DNA from: Clostridia bacterium
Lineage (GTDB): Bacteria; Bacillota; Clostridia; Christensenellales; Borkfalkiaceae
Length of the DNA stretch: 64,000 nucleotides
Direction: 5' to 3'
Assembly: GCA_017399185.1 (NCBI GenBank)
Contig: JAFQEA010000005.1
Coordinates: 124,001 to 188,000 of the forward strand
Shown: positions 10,071-19,172 of the stretch, one piece after another
Layout of the letters: the number at the start of each line of letters is the position of its first letter
Numbering within the stretch: the stretch's first letter is position 1
Made by a program: the position numbers and the translations under genes
The notes under the pieces: model-generated
What the model was told of the DNA's origin: nothing
Seen by the model: only the letters and a program-made list of their open reading frames with translations
The model's database searches: none

Positions 10071-10166
10071 AATTTATTATTTTATAATAAGAAAAGCGGT
10101 GAGTTTTGCTTACCGCTTAATTTATTATTTTATAATAAGAAAAGCGGTGAGTTTTGCTTACCGCTT
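10071..10166 (+). repeat. Exact tandem duplication of a 48-bp terminator unit
   Basis: Bases 10071-10118 and 10119-10166 are identical 48-bp direct repeats. Each holds an AT-rich spacer and a hairpin with arms AAGCGGTGAG and CTTACCGCTT. Only the second copy is followed by a T-run. Confidence 0.95.
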
Positions 10167-10172
10167 TTTAAT
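10141..10172 (+). terminator. Terminator after pnp
   Basis: The hairpin of the second 48-bp unit is followed by TTTTTAATTTTTT. The same hairpin in the first copy (10092-10118) lacks the T-run. Confidence 0.7.
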
Positions 10173-10390
10173 TTTTTAAAAATAAAAAGGTTCAAAACGG
10201 TGCAAAAAACCTGTTATTTTATGCTAAATAAAAATAATTATAACTTTTTTTGGCTAAAAAAAAGGAAAATGCAAAAATAAATTGTATAATTAAATGTAGG
10301 GTGAATTTTTAAGCCCCTAAAAACAAGTTTAATTTTACAAAGGATCTAACAAAATCACAGATAAAAAGTTAGATTTTAGTCAAAGCTAAA
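10173..10390 (+). other. AT-rich leader of dnaG with -10 element and attenuator-like hairpin
   Basis: This non-coding stretch has a TATAAT at 10285-10290 without a clear -35. Further down, ATCTAAC (10344-10350) pairs with GTTAGAT (10368-10374) and is followed by TTTT, an attenuator-like hairpin that ends 16 bases before the dnaG ATG. No open frame is supported here. Confidence 0.4.
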
Positions 10391-12205
10391 ATGATAGACC
10401 AAAAATTCATTGAAGAACTTAAATCAAGAAACGAGATTGTTGACGTTATTTCGGCGTATTGTAGCTTGGAGCGTCGCGGCGGGGCTTACTGGGCACGCTG
10501 TCCGCTGCCCGGGCACATGGAAAAAACGCCGTCCTTTTGCGTTAACCAGGCGGGGCAGTTTTATAAATGCTTCGGCTGTCAGCGCGGGGGTGACGTCGTT
10601 AAGTTCATAATGGAAGTCGAAAGCTTAACCTATATAGAAGCAATCAGGTTTTTGTGTAATCGCGCCAATATGGAAATGCCCGGTTACGACCCTGAAGATG
10701 AGCTTCGCATTGAAAGAAACGCGCAAAACAAGGCAACCCGCCTTGCAATTTTAAAGGACGCTGCTAAATTTTACGTTAACAACCTTTACAGCGAAGCCGG
10801 CGCGCCGTACATTGATTACGTTTTAAACCGCGGCTTTACCAAGGAAACCTTAAGGGCGTTTGGCATAGGCTGCTCACTTAACTATTACGACCTGCCAAAA
10901 TTCCTTGCCAAAAAGGGGTATAAGTACGAAGACATGCTTGCTGCGGGCGTAGTCAGTTATAACAAGGATAACGACGAATATACCGACTTTGAAGCAAAAC
11001 GCCTTGTAACGCCGATTATTGACAGCTTTAACAACGTTTTGGCGTTCGGTGGCAGGGTTATAGAAAAAACTGACTTTGCTAAATATAAAAACACGCGTGA
11101 AACAAGCGTTTTCGTTAAAAACCGCACACTGTTTAATATTAACAATATTAAAAAGCTTAAGCGCGAAAAGGGCACGCTTTCAAGCATAATTATGGTTGAA
11201 GGGTATATGGACGTAATTGCTCTGCACGCGCAGGGGATAAAGAACGTTGTTGCGTCAATGGGGACTTCCTTGACGGTTGAACAAGCAAGGCTGCTACTTC
11301 GATATACCGACACGGTCATCGTCAGCTACGACGGGGACGCGGCAGGGCAAAAGGCAACGTTTAGGGGTATGCAAATTTTAAAGGACGCAGGGCTTACCGT
11401 AAAGGTAATTGCGCTTCCTGATAACCTTGACCCTGACGAATACGTCAAAAAATACGGCGCGGAAAGCTATCTTAATCTTGTTGATAACGCGTTGCCGCTT
11501 ATTGACTATAAACTGCACTACTTAACGCAGACCTTTGATATAAAGGACCCGACTTCAAGGCGTAAATTTTTGGATAACGCATTGCGAGTGGTGGGTGAAA
11601 GCCAGCGCGAATTTGAGCGGGAAGAGCTGTTAAGGCGCTTAAGCCAAATCACTAACATTTCGTATGAATCTTTAAAGCGCGACCTTGACAAAACAAACGA
11701 AAAGTCGGTCAATAAGCCGATTATCGCGCAAATTTCGGTTGAAGCCGAGCAGGACGGCGAAGAATTTGCCGCTCTAAAGCAAGCCGAAAGATTTGTATTA
11801 AGCAGTATTTTATTGAATAAGGAATACGCCCACGTTGACGATATTTTGGGGCTTGATTTTGTTTCAAATTTGCGTAAGGATATTGCAGAGTGCTTAACTA
11901 AAGCAAAAGAATCGGGCACGATTGTAGGCCCAAGCGTTTTATCGCAAAAGCTTGGCGAAGACTACTTTGATGAGCTTAATAGCGTTTTATCGGAGTGCGA
12001 CAGAATCGTTTGTACAAACGGGTATGACAGGTATTACCACGACTGCTTAAAGCAAATGGAAATTAACCAGCTTTCAACAGAGATTGGGTACTTGGAAGAA
12101 TATTGCAAAACGCAGGAAGATATAAAAGAACAGCTTATGACTATAAGCAAAATCCAAAAGAAGATAAATAGACTTCACGAACTTAAAACGGAGGATAAAA
12201 AATGA
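10391..12205 (+). CDS. dnaG: DNA primase DnaG
   Basis: DnaG makes RNA primers for replication. The 604-residue protein has the CHC2 zinc-binding domain (C37, H42, C60, C63), the RNA polymerase/Toprim core with VEGYMDVI near 269-276 and SYDGDAAG further on, and a C-terminal helicase-binding region. There is no good ribosome-binding site before the ATG. It overlaps rpoD by four bases (ATGA), the classical macromolecular synthesis pairing. A one-mismatch copy of the dispersed palindrome lies in the linker after Toprim (11705-11720), where it codes for KSVNKPII. Confidence 0.97.
   Translation: MIDQKFIEELKSRNEIVDVISAYCSLERRGGAYWARCPLPGHMEKTPSFCVNQAGQFYKCFGCQRGGDVVKFIMEVESLTYIEAIRFLCNRANMEMPGYDPEDELRIERNAQNKATRLAILKDAAKFYVNNLYSEAGAPYIDYVLNRGFTKETLRAFGIGCSLNYYDLPKFLAKKGYKYEDMLAAGVVSYNKDNDEYTDFEAKRLVTPIIDSFNNVLAFGGRVIEKTDFAKYKNTRETSVFVKNRTLFNINNIKKLKREKGTLSSIIMVEGYMDVIALHAQGIKNVVASMGTSLTVEQARLLLRYTDTVIVSYDGDAAGQKATFRGMQILKDAGLTVKVIALPDNLDPDEYVKKYGAESYLNLVDNALPLIDYKLHYLTQTFDIKDPTSRRKFLDNALRVVGESQREFEREELLRRLSQITNISYESLKRDLDKTNEKSVNKPIIAQISVEAEQDGEEFAALKQAERFVLSSILLNKEYAHVDDILGLDFVSNLRKDIAECLTKAKESGTIVGPSVLSQKLGEDYFDELNSVLSECDRIVCTNGYDRYYHDCLKQMEINQLSTEIGYLEEYCKTQEDIKEQLMTISKIQKKINRLHELKTEDKK
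11705..11720. repeat. Dispersed 16-bp palindrome, copy 2
   Basis: Reads TCGGTCAATAAGCCGA, one mismatch from consensus, inside the linker of dnaG. It is followed by TTATCGC, as in the trmK copy. Confidence 0.65.
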
Positions 12206-13257
12206 TAGTAACTGACGTTCAGTTAAACGAAATTGCAACCGAGATTATAACCGACTATAAAAAACGCGGAACAATCACGATGAGCGCTTTATGCGACCGT
12301 CTTGAAAAGATTGAAATGAGTGACGACCAAATGGAAAAAATGTGCGCCACCATTGAAGATGCGGGCATTCAGGTTGTTGACGAAATCGTTCAGGAGCAAA
12401 ATCTTTACGAGCAGCTGATTAAGGAAATCAGCATGGACGACCCTGTTAAAATGTACTTAAAGGACATCGGCAAAGTTCCGCTTTTATCTATTGAAGAAGA
12501 AGTTGAGCTTGCTAAACGCATGTCCGAAGGCGATGAAGATGCGCGCAAAATTTTAGCCGAAGCAAACTTAAGGCTTGTCGTTTCAATCGCAAAACGCCAC
12601 GTTGGCAGGGGCATGCACTTTTTAGACCTTATTCAGGAAGGCAATATGGGCCTTATGAAAGCCGTTGAAAAGTTCGACTATTCAAGGGGGTACAAGCTTT
12701 CAACCTACGCAACGTGGTGGATTCGCCAAGCAATCACACGTGCCATTGCCGACCAGGCAAGGACGATAAGAATCCCTGTACATATGGTTGAAACCATCCA
12801 CCGCCAGGCAAAGGTTACACGTCAGCTTATGCAAGAGCTTGGTCGTGACCCGCACCCGTCTGAAATCGCTGAAGTCATGGGCATCCCCGAATCACGTGTT
12901 ATCGAAATCCAAAAAATCGCGCAAGACCCTGTTTCGCTTGAAACGCCTATCGGTGAAGAAGAAGACAGCCACCTTGGCGACTTTATTGAAGACTCAAATG
13001 CACTTGCACCAAGCGATATCGTTGAAAACACAATGCTCAAAGAGCATTTAATCACCGTTTTAGATACCTTAACCCCGCGTGAAGAAAAGGTTTTAAGATT
13101 GCGTTACGGCCTTGACGACGGCAGACCAAGGACGTTGGAAGAGGTCGGTAAAGCCTTCAACGTTACCCGTGAAAGAATCCGTCAGATTGAAGCAAAGGCT
13201 TTAAGAAAGCTCCGCCATCCGTCACGCTCTAAACGTTTAAGAGACTTTTTAGACTAA
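12202..13257 (+). CDS. rpoD: Primary RNA polymerase sigma factor (RpoD/SigA)
   Basis: This is the housekeeping sigma factor. At 351 residues it is a short Firmicutes-type SigA with a reduced region 1. Region 2 includes the promoter-melting stretch around [15 protein letters not shown], and region 4 ends with the helix-turn-helix [20 protein letters not shown] and RDFLD. The ribosome-binding site GGAGG lies 7 bases before the ATG, inside the end of dnaG. Its stop codon overlaps the trmK start by one base. The clear TTGACA/TATAAT promoters found in this window match the specificity expected of this factor. Confidence 0.98.
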   Translation: MIVTDVQLNEIATEIITDYKKRGTITMSALCDRLEKIEMSDDQMEKMCATIEDAGIQVVDEIVQEQNLYEQLIKEISMDDPVKMYLKDIGKVPLLSIEEEVELAKRMSEGDEDARKILAEANLRLVVSIAKRHVGRGMHFLDLIQEGNMGLMKAVEKFDYSRGYKLSTYATWWIRQAITRAIADQARTIRIPVHMVETIHRQAKVTRQLMQELGRDPHPSEIAEVMGIPESRVIEIQKIAQDPVSLETPIGEEEDSHLGDFIEDSNALAPSDIVENTMLKEHLITVLDTLTPREEKVLRLRYGLDDGRPRTLEEVGKAFNVTRERIRQIEAKALRKLRHPSRSKRLRDFLD

Positions 13258-13904
13258 TGGACCGCTTCAACCGTTTATGCGACCTTTTGTCCCCGTGCAA
13301 TATTTTGGCTGACGTTGGCTGTGACCACGGCTACGTTGCAGAGCTTGCACTTAAAAAGGGTATTTGCAAACACGTATATATCACGGATATTTCAGCGCCC
13401 AGCCTTAAAAAGGCTAAAGCGCTGCTTGACAAAAGCTATCCCGAAAACTACACGGCGTATCTGTGTGACGGGCTTAAATCCGTACCCCAGCCGGACCAGG
13501 TTATTATTGCCGGTATGGGCGGTATGGAAATTGCCAATATTTTAAAAAAGTCGGTCTATAAGCCGATTATCGGGGTTTTCCAACCAATGAAGAACGCAAA
13601 TATCTTGCGTAAGGAGCTTCATTTATTAGGCTACGGCATTAAAAAGGACTTTGTTTTTTATGACCGTAATAAGTACTACGACGTAATAAAGGCGGAGCTT
13701 AATTTTGACGATAACTATACCGCGCTTGAAGAAGAATTCGGCCGCGATAACTTAAGCGGCAATCCTGACTTTCAAAAGTATTTATCGTCAAGGGTAAAAG
13801 CAATCACAAAAGCGCTTGGCGCAAAGGATATCTCTTTTGAGTCCAAAAATGAGCTTACCCGCCAGCTTGAGCAACTTAAGGAGCTGATAACTAATGAAAC
13901 TTAA
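13257..13904 (+). CDS. trmK: tRNA (adenine(22)-N1)-methyltransferase TrmK
   Basis: TrmK uses S-adenosylmethionine to methylate A22 of tRNAs. The SAM-binding motif ADVGCDHGY is at about residues 17-25, and IIAGMGGMEIA near 82-92 is characteristic of the family. The length of 215 residues is normal. trmK beside the primary sigma factor and the Nif3-like gene is the same order as in Bacillus subtilis (yqfN-yqfO). It overlaps the next gene by 11 bases. A perfect copy of the dispersed palindrome lies inside it (13551-13566), where it codes for SVYKPI. Confidence 0.93.
   Translation: MDRFNRLCDLLSPCNILADVGCDHGYVAELALKKGICKHVYITDISAPSLKKAKALLDKSYPENYTAYLCDGLKSVPQPDQVIIAGMGGMEIANILKKSVYKPIIGVFQPMKNANILRKELHLLGYGIKKDFVFYDRNKYYDVIKAELNFDDNYTALEEEFGRDNLSGNPDFQKYLSSRVKAITKALGAKDISFESKNELTRQLEQLKELITNET
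13551..13566. repeat. Dispersed 16-bp palindrome, copy 3 (perfect)
   Basis: TCGGTCTATAAGCCGA fits the palindromic consensus TCGGYYTATARRCCGA exactly. Flanks are AAG on the left and TTATCGG on the right. Confidence 0.75.
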
Positions 13905-14664
13905 AGAAATTTATGAGTTAATTGACCGTTTTGCCCCCTTTGAGCTTACCGATATGTACCGCAAGGATACGGGTTTTGTTGATAACAGTGGTATTATTAT
14001 CGGTACTGACGCAGATATTACCAACGTTGTGTTCGCGCTTGACTTAACAGAAAAGGCAATCGAGTACGCACAATGGGTAAAGGCAGGGCTTATTGTTACC
14101 CACCACCCTGCAATCTTTACGGGCATTAAAAGCATTGACGGCGTTTTATTAAAGGCAGCCGCAAGCGGTATTGGCGTAATTTCTTGCCACATCAACTTTG
14201 ACGCAGCAGAAAAGGGCGTTGACTATTTCTTTGCAAAGGGTATTGCAAATCCTGACGATAAGGATATTGAAATTTTGCATCCGTTGCTTACGGGCACGGG
14301 CTACGGCAGAAGATACCCGGTTGAGCTTTCACTTGATGAATTAGCGCAAAATATTGAGCGCGAATTTAATACAAAAGTCCACGTATATGGCGATAAAACG
14401 GCATATATTAAAAATTGCGCGTCATTTTGCGGCGCCGGGCTTGACACGGATTCATTTAAGCATGAAGCCGACGTTTATATCTCTGCAGACTTAAGACACC
14501 ACGTTTTGGTTGAAGCAATCAAGCAAAACAAAAAGGTAATCGCTATGACACATTTTTCCAGCGAAAATTATGGTCTTAAGCTTATTTGCAAGCATTTTTC
14601 AAACATATACAGACTGAAAAACAAGCTTGATTTTTACTTTTTCGACGACGACAGATTTATTTAA
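13894..14664 (+). CDS. Nif3-like dinuclear metal centre protein (YqfO/YbgI family)
   Basis: This belongs to the Nif3/DUF34 family, ring-shaped hexamers with a two-metal site. The biochemical role is not settled; GTP cyclohydrolase I type 2 is often written in databases without good support. Metal ligands are visible in the THHPAIF motif near residue 69 and in the C-terminal MTHFSSENYGL stretch. At 256 residues it lacks the central insert of the longer B. subtilis YqfO and resembles E. coli YbgI. Translation probably couples to trmK through the 11-base overlap. Confidence 0.9.
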   Translation: MKLKEIYELIDRFAPFELTDMYRKDTGFVDNSGIIIGTDADITNVVFALDLTEKAIEYAQWVKAGLIVTHHPAIFTGIKSIDGVLLKAAASGIGVISCHINFDAAEKGVDYFFAKGIANPDDKDIEILHPLLTGTGYGRRYPVELSLDELAQNIEREFNTKVHVYGDKTAYIKNCASFCGAGLDTDSFKHEADVYISADLRHHVLVEAIKQNKKVIAMTHFSSENYGLKLICKHFSNIYRLKNKLDFYFFDDDRFI

Positions 14665-14685
14665 TTTCAGGTTAAAGGAGTCATT

Positions 14686-15381
14686 ATGATAGATAAATTA
14701 TTGAAATATCAGCAAATTGACGCTGACTTAAAGGCAATCGAAACCGAGCTTCGCCAAAGCGATGAATTCAAAAAATACGCAAGTGCCGTTAAATTTTTAA
14801 AGACGGTTGCTGAAAGCAAGGCGCAAATCGAATCAAAAGCAGGCGCACTTATGGGGGCGATGGCGGCTTTGGAAGAAAAGCTTGGTAAGCTTAACGAAGA
14901 AAAAGCCGAGTTTGCCGCTTGGGACGAAGGCGCTGACGAAGCAACGCTTGCATACTTAAAGAAAAAATCTAACGAGCTCGCTAAACAGTTCAGCGCGTTA
15001 GAAGGCGAAATTTCCAAATTGTCACAGGATATGACAGAGCTTTACGCTCAATATAAAAAGCTTATGACAAACACCAAGAGTATGCTTGCCCAACAGGAAG
15101 AATCCAAAAAGGCGTATGAGGACTTAACAAAGTCCAAAGACGACCAAAAGAAGAAAATCAAAAAGCAGCTTGACGCTTTAGCAAAGGATATTTCACCTGA
15201 AATTATGCAAAAATACCTTGAAAAGCGTAAAGACCCCAAATTCCCAATCGTTTACGAGCTTTCCGGAAGACACTGCTCGGCGTGCGGGACGGAGCTATCC
15301 CAACTTGAGCTTGCTAACCTTAAGGCTGTCAAAATTGCCGAGTGCGAAAACTGCCGCCGCTTGATTTTTATTAAAGAATAA
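14686..15381 (+). CDS. Coiled-coil zinc-ribbon protein
   Basis: The first 170 residues or so are strongly helical and charged, as expected for a long coiled-coil hairpin. The C-terminus carries a four-cysteine zinc ribbon (CSACG near 204 and CENC near 223). This is the widespread C4-type zinc-ribbon family usually found next to the Nif3-like gene, as here. Its function is not established; nucleic-acid binding is a reasonable guess from the ribbon. A good ribosome-binding site (AAAGGAG) precedes the ATG. No terminator is evident after it. Confidence 0.85.
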   Translation: MIDKLLKYQQIDADLKAIETELRQSDEFKKYASAVKFLKTVAESKAQIESKAGALMGAMAALEEKLGKLNEEKAEFAAWDEGADEATLAYLKKKSNELAKQFSALEGEISKLSQDMTELYAQYKKLMTNTKSMLAQQEESKKAYEDLTKSKDDQKKKIKKQLDALAKDISPEIMQKYLEKRKDPKFPIVYELSGRHCSACGTELSQLELANLKAVKIAECENCRRLIFIKE

Positions 15382-15473
15382 CCTTAAAATGCTCAATCGC
15401 ACGCATTAAACTTATTATTTATAATAAAAATTGAAAAATTGCTTTAAAAATATTGATTGTAAGGCAATTTTGC

Positions 15474-15502
15474 TTGACAGACAATTAAAAAATCTATAAA
15501 AT
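15474..15502 (+). promoter_or_regulatory. Promoter of the ylxM-ffh operon
   Basis: TTGACA (15474-15479) and TAAAAT (15497-15502) are 17 bases apart. A related sequence (TGTAAGGCAATTTTGC) overlaps the upstream edge of the -35, and the inverted repeat at 15507 follows the -10. Confidence 0.75.
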
Positions 15503-15506
15503 AATC

Positions 15507-15539
15507 GATGTAAGGTAAATTTGCCTTACATCTTTTTTT
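15507..15539 (+). promoter_or_regulatory. Inverted repeat with T-run in the ylxM leader (operator or attenuator)
   Basis: GATGTAAGG and CCTTACATC pair perfectly across an 8-base loop (15507-15532) and are followed by seven Ts. It sits at the expected transcription start, so it could be an operator for an autoregulator or an early terminator in the leader. Confidence 0.65.
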
Positions 15540-15553
15540 AAGGTAGGTGGCGT

Positions 15554-15853
15554 ATGAAGATTGAAGAAATGAATTATCTGCAGCTTCTTGATACGTACAA
15601 GGGCTTAATAACCGCGTCACGCGCGGAGATTGCAGAAATGTATTTCGGCCTTGACCTATCACTTACCGAGATTGCAGAGCTTAAGGGTGTCACACGCCAA
15701 AGCGTGCTTGACGCTATAAAGACTGTTAAGTCGGAGCTTGATAATTTTGAGCAAAAGCTTGGTTTATCCGGGCTTAAGGGTGAGATTAAAGAGTTTGCAT
15801 TAACGTTAGAACCTGACCAAAGACAAAAACTAATTGACATTTTGGAGAAGTAA
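15554..15853 (+). CDS. ylxM: YlxM-family DNA-binding protein
   Basis: YlxM is a small helix-turn-helix protein encoded directly before ffh in many Gram-positive bacteria and linked to the signal recognition particle pathway. The 99 residues include a sigma-region-4-like HTH (SLTEIAELKGVTRQSVLDAI, residues 36-55). The start is supported by a GGTAGGTGG ribosome-binding sequence. Its stop overlaps the ffh ATG by one base. The inverted repeat in its leader makes autoregulation plausible. Confidence 0.9.
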   Translation: MKIEEMNYLQLLDTYKGLITASRAEIAEMYFGLDLSLTEIAELKGVTRQSVLDAIKTVKSELDNFEQKLGLSGLKGEIKEFALTLEPDQRQKLIDILEK

Positions 15854-17175
15854 TGGGCACGTTTTCATCATTAGGCGAAAAACTTAATCACGTATTTTCC
15901 AAGCTGACCAAACGCGGGAAGCTTACGGAATTAGAAATAAAGCAGGCAATGCGCGAAATCCGTATTGCGCTTTTGGAAGCTGACGTAAATATCAAGGTCG
16001 CAAAGGACTTTATAAATACGGTTTCCGAAAAGGCAGTCGGGCAGGAAATTTTAAAAAGCTTAAACCCAACCCAGCAGGTTATCAAAATCGTTAACGAAGA
16101 GCTTATTGCTTTAATGGGCGGGTCAAACAGCCGTTTGGAAGTTTCCCCAAAGCCCCCCACAATCATTATGATGTGCGGCTTGCAGGGCGCTGGTAAAACA
16201 ACCCTTTGCGGTAAGCTTGCATTTATGCTTAAAAAGCAGGGCAAAAAGCCGCTTTTGGTCGCGTGCGACGTGTATAGACCTGCCGCAATCAAGCAATTAC
16301 AGGTTGTTGGCGGTCAAGCGGGCGTTGAAGTTTTTGAAATGGGTCAAGGTAAGCCCGTTGAAATTTCAAACAAGGCTTTACAACACGCGGCAAAGTTTGG
16401 TTTTGATACGGTCATTATCGACACGGCAGGCAGGCTTCAGATTGACGAAGACTTAATGCACGAGCTTGAAGAAATCAACGAAAGCGTTCACCCGCACGAG
16501 ATTTTGCTCGTTTTAGACTCAATGACCGGTCAGGTTGCGGTAAACGTTGCTGAAGAATTCAACCGCCGCTTGTCAATATCGGGCGTTGTGTTAACAAAGC
16601 TTGACGGCGATACGCGTGGCGGTGCTTGCTTATCGGTTAAAGCAGTTACCGGCAAGCCTATAAAGTTCTGCGGCGTTGGTGAAAAGCTTGGCGATATCGA
16701 GCCTTTCCACCCCGACCGTATGGCAAACCGAATCCTTGGTATGGGCGACGTTTTAACCCTTATCGAAAAGGCGCAGGAAGCCGTAACCGAAGCAGACGCT
16801 AAAAAGCTTGAACAGCGTCTTAAGGAAAACGCTTTTGACCTTAACGATTATCTTGACCAGATAGATATGCTTAAAAAAATGGGCGGCGCATCAGCAATGA
16901 TGAGCATGATGCCGGGCATGGGTAAGCTTAAGATAAAGGAAGGCGACATTGACGAGAACGAAATTTACCGTACAAAGGCGATAATTCAGTCAATGACCGA
17001 AAAGGAAAGACGTAACCCCCAAATTTTGAACTATTCACGCAAGATGCGTATTGCAAAGGGTAGCGGCACAAGCCTGCAACAGATAAACACCTTATTAAAG
17101 CAGTACGAGCAAATCAAGACTTTAATCAAGCAAATGAAGTCTTCAAAGGGTAAGCGCCTACCATTTAAGTTTTAA
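15853..17175 (+). CDS. ffh: Signal recognition particle protein Ffh
   Basis: Ffh is the GTPase of the signal recognition particle and binds signal sequences together with 4.5S/scRNA. The 440-residue protein has an N domain, the G domain with GLQGAGKTT near 111-119 and DTAGR near 190, and a methionine-rich M domain with MMSMMPGMGK and the RNA-binding block around RKMRIAKGSGTS. It ends at LPFKF without a long tail. It is co-transcribed with ylxM and probably with rpsP onwards. Confidence 0.97.
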   Translation: MGTFSSLGEKLNHVFSKLTKRGKLTELEIKQAMREIRIALLEADVNIKVAKDFINTVSEKAVGQEILKSLNPTQQVIKIVNEELIALMGGSNSRLEVSPKPPTIIMMCGLQGAGKTTLCGKLAFMLKKQGKKPLLVACDVYRPAAIKQLQVVGGQAGVEVFEMGQGKPVEISNKALQHAAKFGFDTVIIDTAGRLQIDEDLMHELEEINESVHPHEILLVLDSMTGQVAVNVAEEFNRRLSISGVVLTKLDGDTRGGACLSVKAVTGKPIKFCGVGEKLGDIEPFHPDRMANRILGMGDVLTLIEKAQEAVTEADAKKLEQRLKENAFDLNDYLDQIDMLKKMGGASAMMSMMPGMGKLKIKEGDIDENEIYRTKAIIQSMTEKERRNPQILNYSRKMRIAKGSGTSLQQINTLLKQYEQIKTLIKQMKSSKGKRLPFKF

Positions 17176-17271
17176 TAAAAAGTAGCGATAACGGGCTTAT
17201 AGCCCCACTTATTAACCAAAAATAATAAAAAAAATAATAAATTTTTAGATAATATACGGAGGTATAAAATC

Positions 17272-17568
17272 ATGGCAGTTAAAATGAGATTAACAAGAAT
17301 GGGCGACAAGAAATCACCTTTCTATCGTATCGTAGTTGTTGACAGCAGAGTTGCAAGAGACGGCAAGTATATTGACAAAGTTGGTCACTATAATCCAATT
17401 TCTCAACCTGCAGAAGTAGTAATCAATGCTGAAAAAGCAAGAGATTGGCTCGCTAAAGGCGTTCAACCTACAGAAACAGTTAAGTCGCTTCTCGTTAACG
17501 CAGGCGTTATTGAAAAACCAACCAAACTTTCGCCGGCTAAAACTAACCCAAAGAAGAAAAAAGACTAA
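17272..17568 (+). CDS. rpsP: 30S ribosomal protein S16
   Basis: S16 helps the 30S subunit fold during assembly. The 98 residues start with the conserved [21 protein letters not shown] and contain [13 protein letters not shown]. The GGAGG ribosome-binding site is strong. The 96-base gap from ffh is very AT-rich and may hold an extra promoter, but I see no clear -35 there. It begins the ribosome maturation part of the operon. Confidence 0.98.
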   Translation: MAVKMRLTRMGDKKSPFYRIVVVDSRVARDGKYIDKVGHYNPISQPAEVVINAEKARDWLAKGVQPTETVKSLLVNAGVIEKPTKLSPAKTNPKKKKD

Positions 17569-17581
17569 TTAAGGTGCAGCT

Positions 17582-17824
17582 ATGACAGACCTTATTAAGT
17601 ACGTTGTTTTACAATTTGCAGACCACAAGGACGACTGCGAATTCGTAGAAAAAGTTGACGGCGACAACGTTTCCGTTACCGTTTATCTTAACCCCGAAGA
17701 TATGGGTAGGGTTATTGGCAGACAAGGTAGGATTGCCAAAGCGTTAAGAACAATTGTTAAATCTGCTGCTTTAAAAACAGGCAAAAGATACAATATTGAA
17801 ATTTGCGAAAAAGAAGGGGAATAA
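17582..17824 (+). CDS. khpA: KH-domain RNA-binding protein KhpA
   Basis: KhpA (YlqC) is a small single-KH RNA-binding protein that in Firmicutes works with KhpB and affects cell length and division. The 80 residues contain the KH GXXG core in GRVIGRQGRIAKALR (residues 42-56). The position between rpsP and rimM is the normal one. An AAGGTG ribosome-binding sequence precedes the ATG. Confidence 0.94.
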   Translation: MTDLIKYVVLQFADHKDDCEFVEKVDGDNVSVTVYLNPEDMGRVIGRQGRIAKALRTIVKSAALKTGKRYNIEICEKEGE

Positions 17825-17924
17825 TACCTTCTTTTTCTAATTTTTCAATCAAATATTTAAAGAGTTAACTTTGCGCAAAACAAAACCCGCGCAAAGAATT
17901 TTTGCATAAAAAAAGGGCATACGT

Positions 17925-18428
17925 ATGGAAAAAATTCATATTGGTAAGGTTTTAAAGCCACAAGGTATTGCAGGGCAGGTTAAAATTGCAGATTACACCG
18001 ACGGGCTATCTTCAGTAAAAAACTTAAAAACGGTTTTTCTTGACCAGACCGAATACAAGGTGCTTGATATCACCGCGCACGACGGGGCGTTGTTTTTAAT
18101 GCTCAAAGGAATCGCCGACAGAAACGCGGCAGAGCTTTTGCGCGGTAAGGAAGTTTACGCCTTCCGTGACGAGATTGAAAAGGACGACGACAGGTTTTTT
18201 ATCGTTGACATTATAGGCTGTCAGCTTTATCTGTCAAGCGGCAAGCACATTGGCGAAATTATCGACGTTAAAACTTCCAACGTGGACGTTTTTATCGCAA
18301 ACACCCAAGAAGGCGTTTGTTATTTCCCTTTTTTAAAAAAGCTTAACTACGTGGTTGATTTAGAAAACAAAAAAATCACCGTTGATAGCAAGGCTTTCAC
18401 CGAAGTCGTATTTTATGAGGGCAAATGA
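17925..18428 (+). CDS. rimM: Ribosome maturation factor RimM
   Basis: RimM assists 30S head assembly and binds S19. The 167-residue protein has the N-terminal KPQGIAGQVKI strand motif and the PRC-barrel half with GCQLYLSSGKHIGEI and YFPFL. It overlaps trmD by four bases, the normal coupled arrangement. The 100-base gap from khpA holds no gene. Confidence 0.94.
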   Translation: MEKIHIGKVLKPQGIAGQVKIADYTDGLSSVKNLKTVFLDQTEYKVLDITAHDGALFLMLKGIADRNAAELLRGKEVYAFRDEIEKDDDRFFIVDIIGCQLYLSSGKHIGEIIDVKTSNVDVFIANTQEGVCYFPFLKKLNYVVDLENKKITVDSKAFTEVVFYEGK

Positions 18429-19117
18429 GAATTGATATTTTAACTTTATTCCCCGATATGTTCAAGCCCCTTTTTGAAAGCGTAATCGGCAGGGCAGTTA
18501 AGGGCGGAAAGGTACAGATAAACGTTACGGATATCCGTGACTATACTGAAAACAAGCACAGAAAGTGTGACGACTATACCTTTGGCGGTGGCGCAGGTAT
18601 GGTTTTAACGCCGCAGCCTGTGGCTTCCTGCATTGAAGCAATCGACCCCGAGCATAAAGCCCACCGCATTTATATGTCACCAAAGGGGACAACCTTTTCG
18701 CAAAAGTGTGTGTCAAGGCTTTTATCGTATGACTGGATTGTTTTGCTTTGCGGTCACTACGAAGGCGTTGACCAGCGCATTATAGATTTGTTCATTGATG
18801 AAGAAATGTCAATCGGCGACTACGTTTTAACTGGGGGGGAACTTCCTGCAATGGTTATTACCGATGCCGTTTGTCGCTACGTTGACGGGGTAATTTCAAG
18901 CGATTCACTAAAGAACGAAACCTTTACCGATTACCTGGTTGAATACCCACAATACACCCGTCCGCAGGAATTCCGCGGTCTTAAAGTGCCCGACGTTTTG
19001 ATTTCGGGCAACCATCAGGAAGTTGATAAATGGCGTTATCAGCAGTCGTTAGAGCTTACTAAAAAGCTCCGCCCTGACCTTATTGAAAAGATGAACGCCG
19101 AAAAGAAAGACAAATAA
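18425..19117 (+). CDS. trmD: tRNA (guanine(37)-N1)-methyltransferase TrmD
   Basis: TrmD methylates G37 next to the anticodon and prevents frameshifting. The deep trefoil-knot SAM site is visible in LLCGHYEGVDQRI and EMSIGDYVLTGGE (around residues 109-140). The length of 230 residues is standard. In most Firmicutes rplS follows immediately; here the next gene is rbgA after 55 bases, and rplS is elsewhere at 35272. Confidence 0.97.
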   Translation: MRIDILTLFPDMFKPLFESVIGRAVKGGKVQINVTDIRDYTENKHRKCDDYTFGGGAGMVLTPQPVASCIEAIDPEHKAHRIYMSPKGTTFSQKCVSRLLSYDWIVLLCGHYEGVDQRIIDLFIDEEMSIGDYVLTGGELPAMVITDAVCRYVDGVISSDSLKNETFTDYLVEYPQYTRPQEFRGLKVPDVLISGNHQEVDKWRYQQSLELTKKLRPDLIEKMNAEKKDK

Positions 19118-19172
19118 ATTTGAAAACACACCTTCTTTTTAGAAGGGTTACTATACAAAAGGGAGTGATTTA

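Noticed and set aside
10071..10166. Short repeats that could be taken for a CRISPR array
   Set aside because: Only two copies, adjacent without spacers, and each contains a terminator hairpin.
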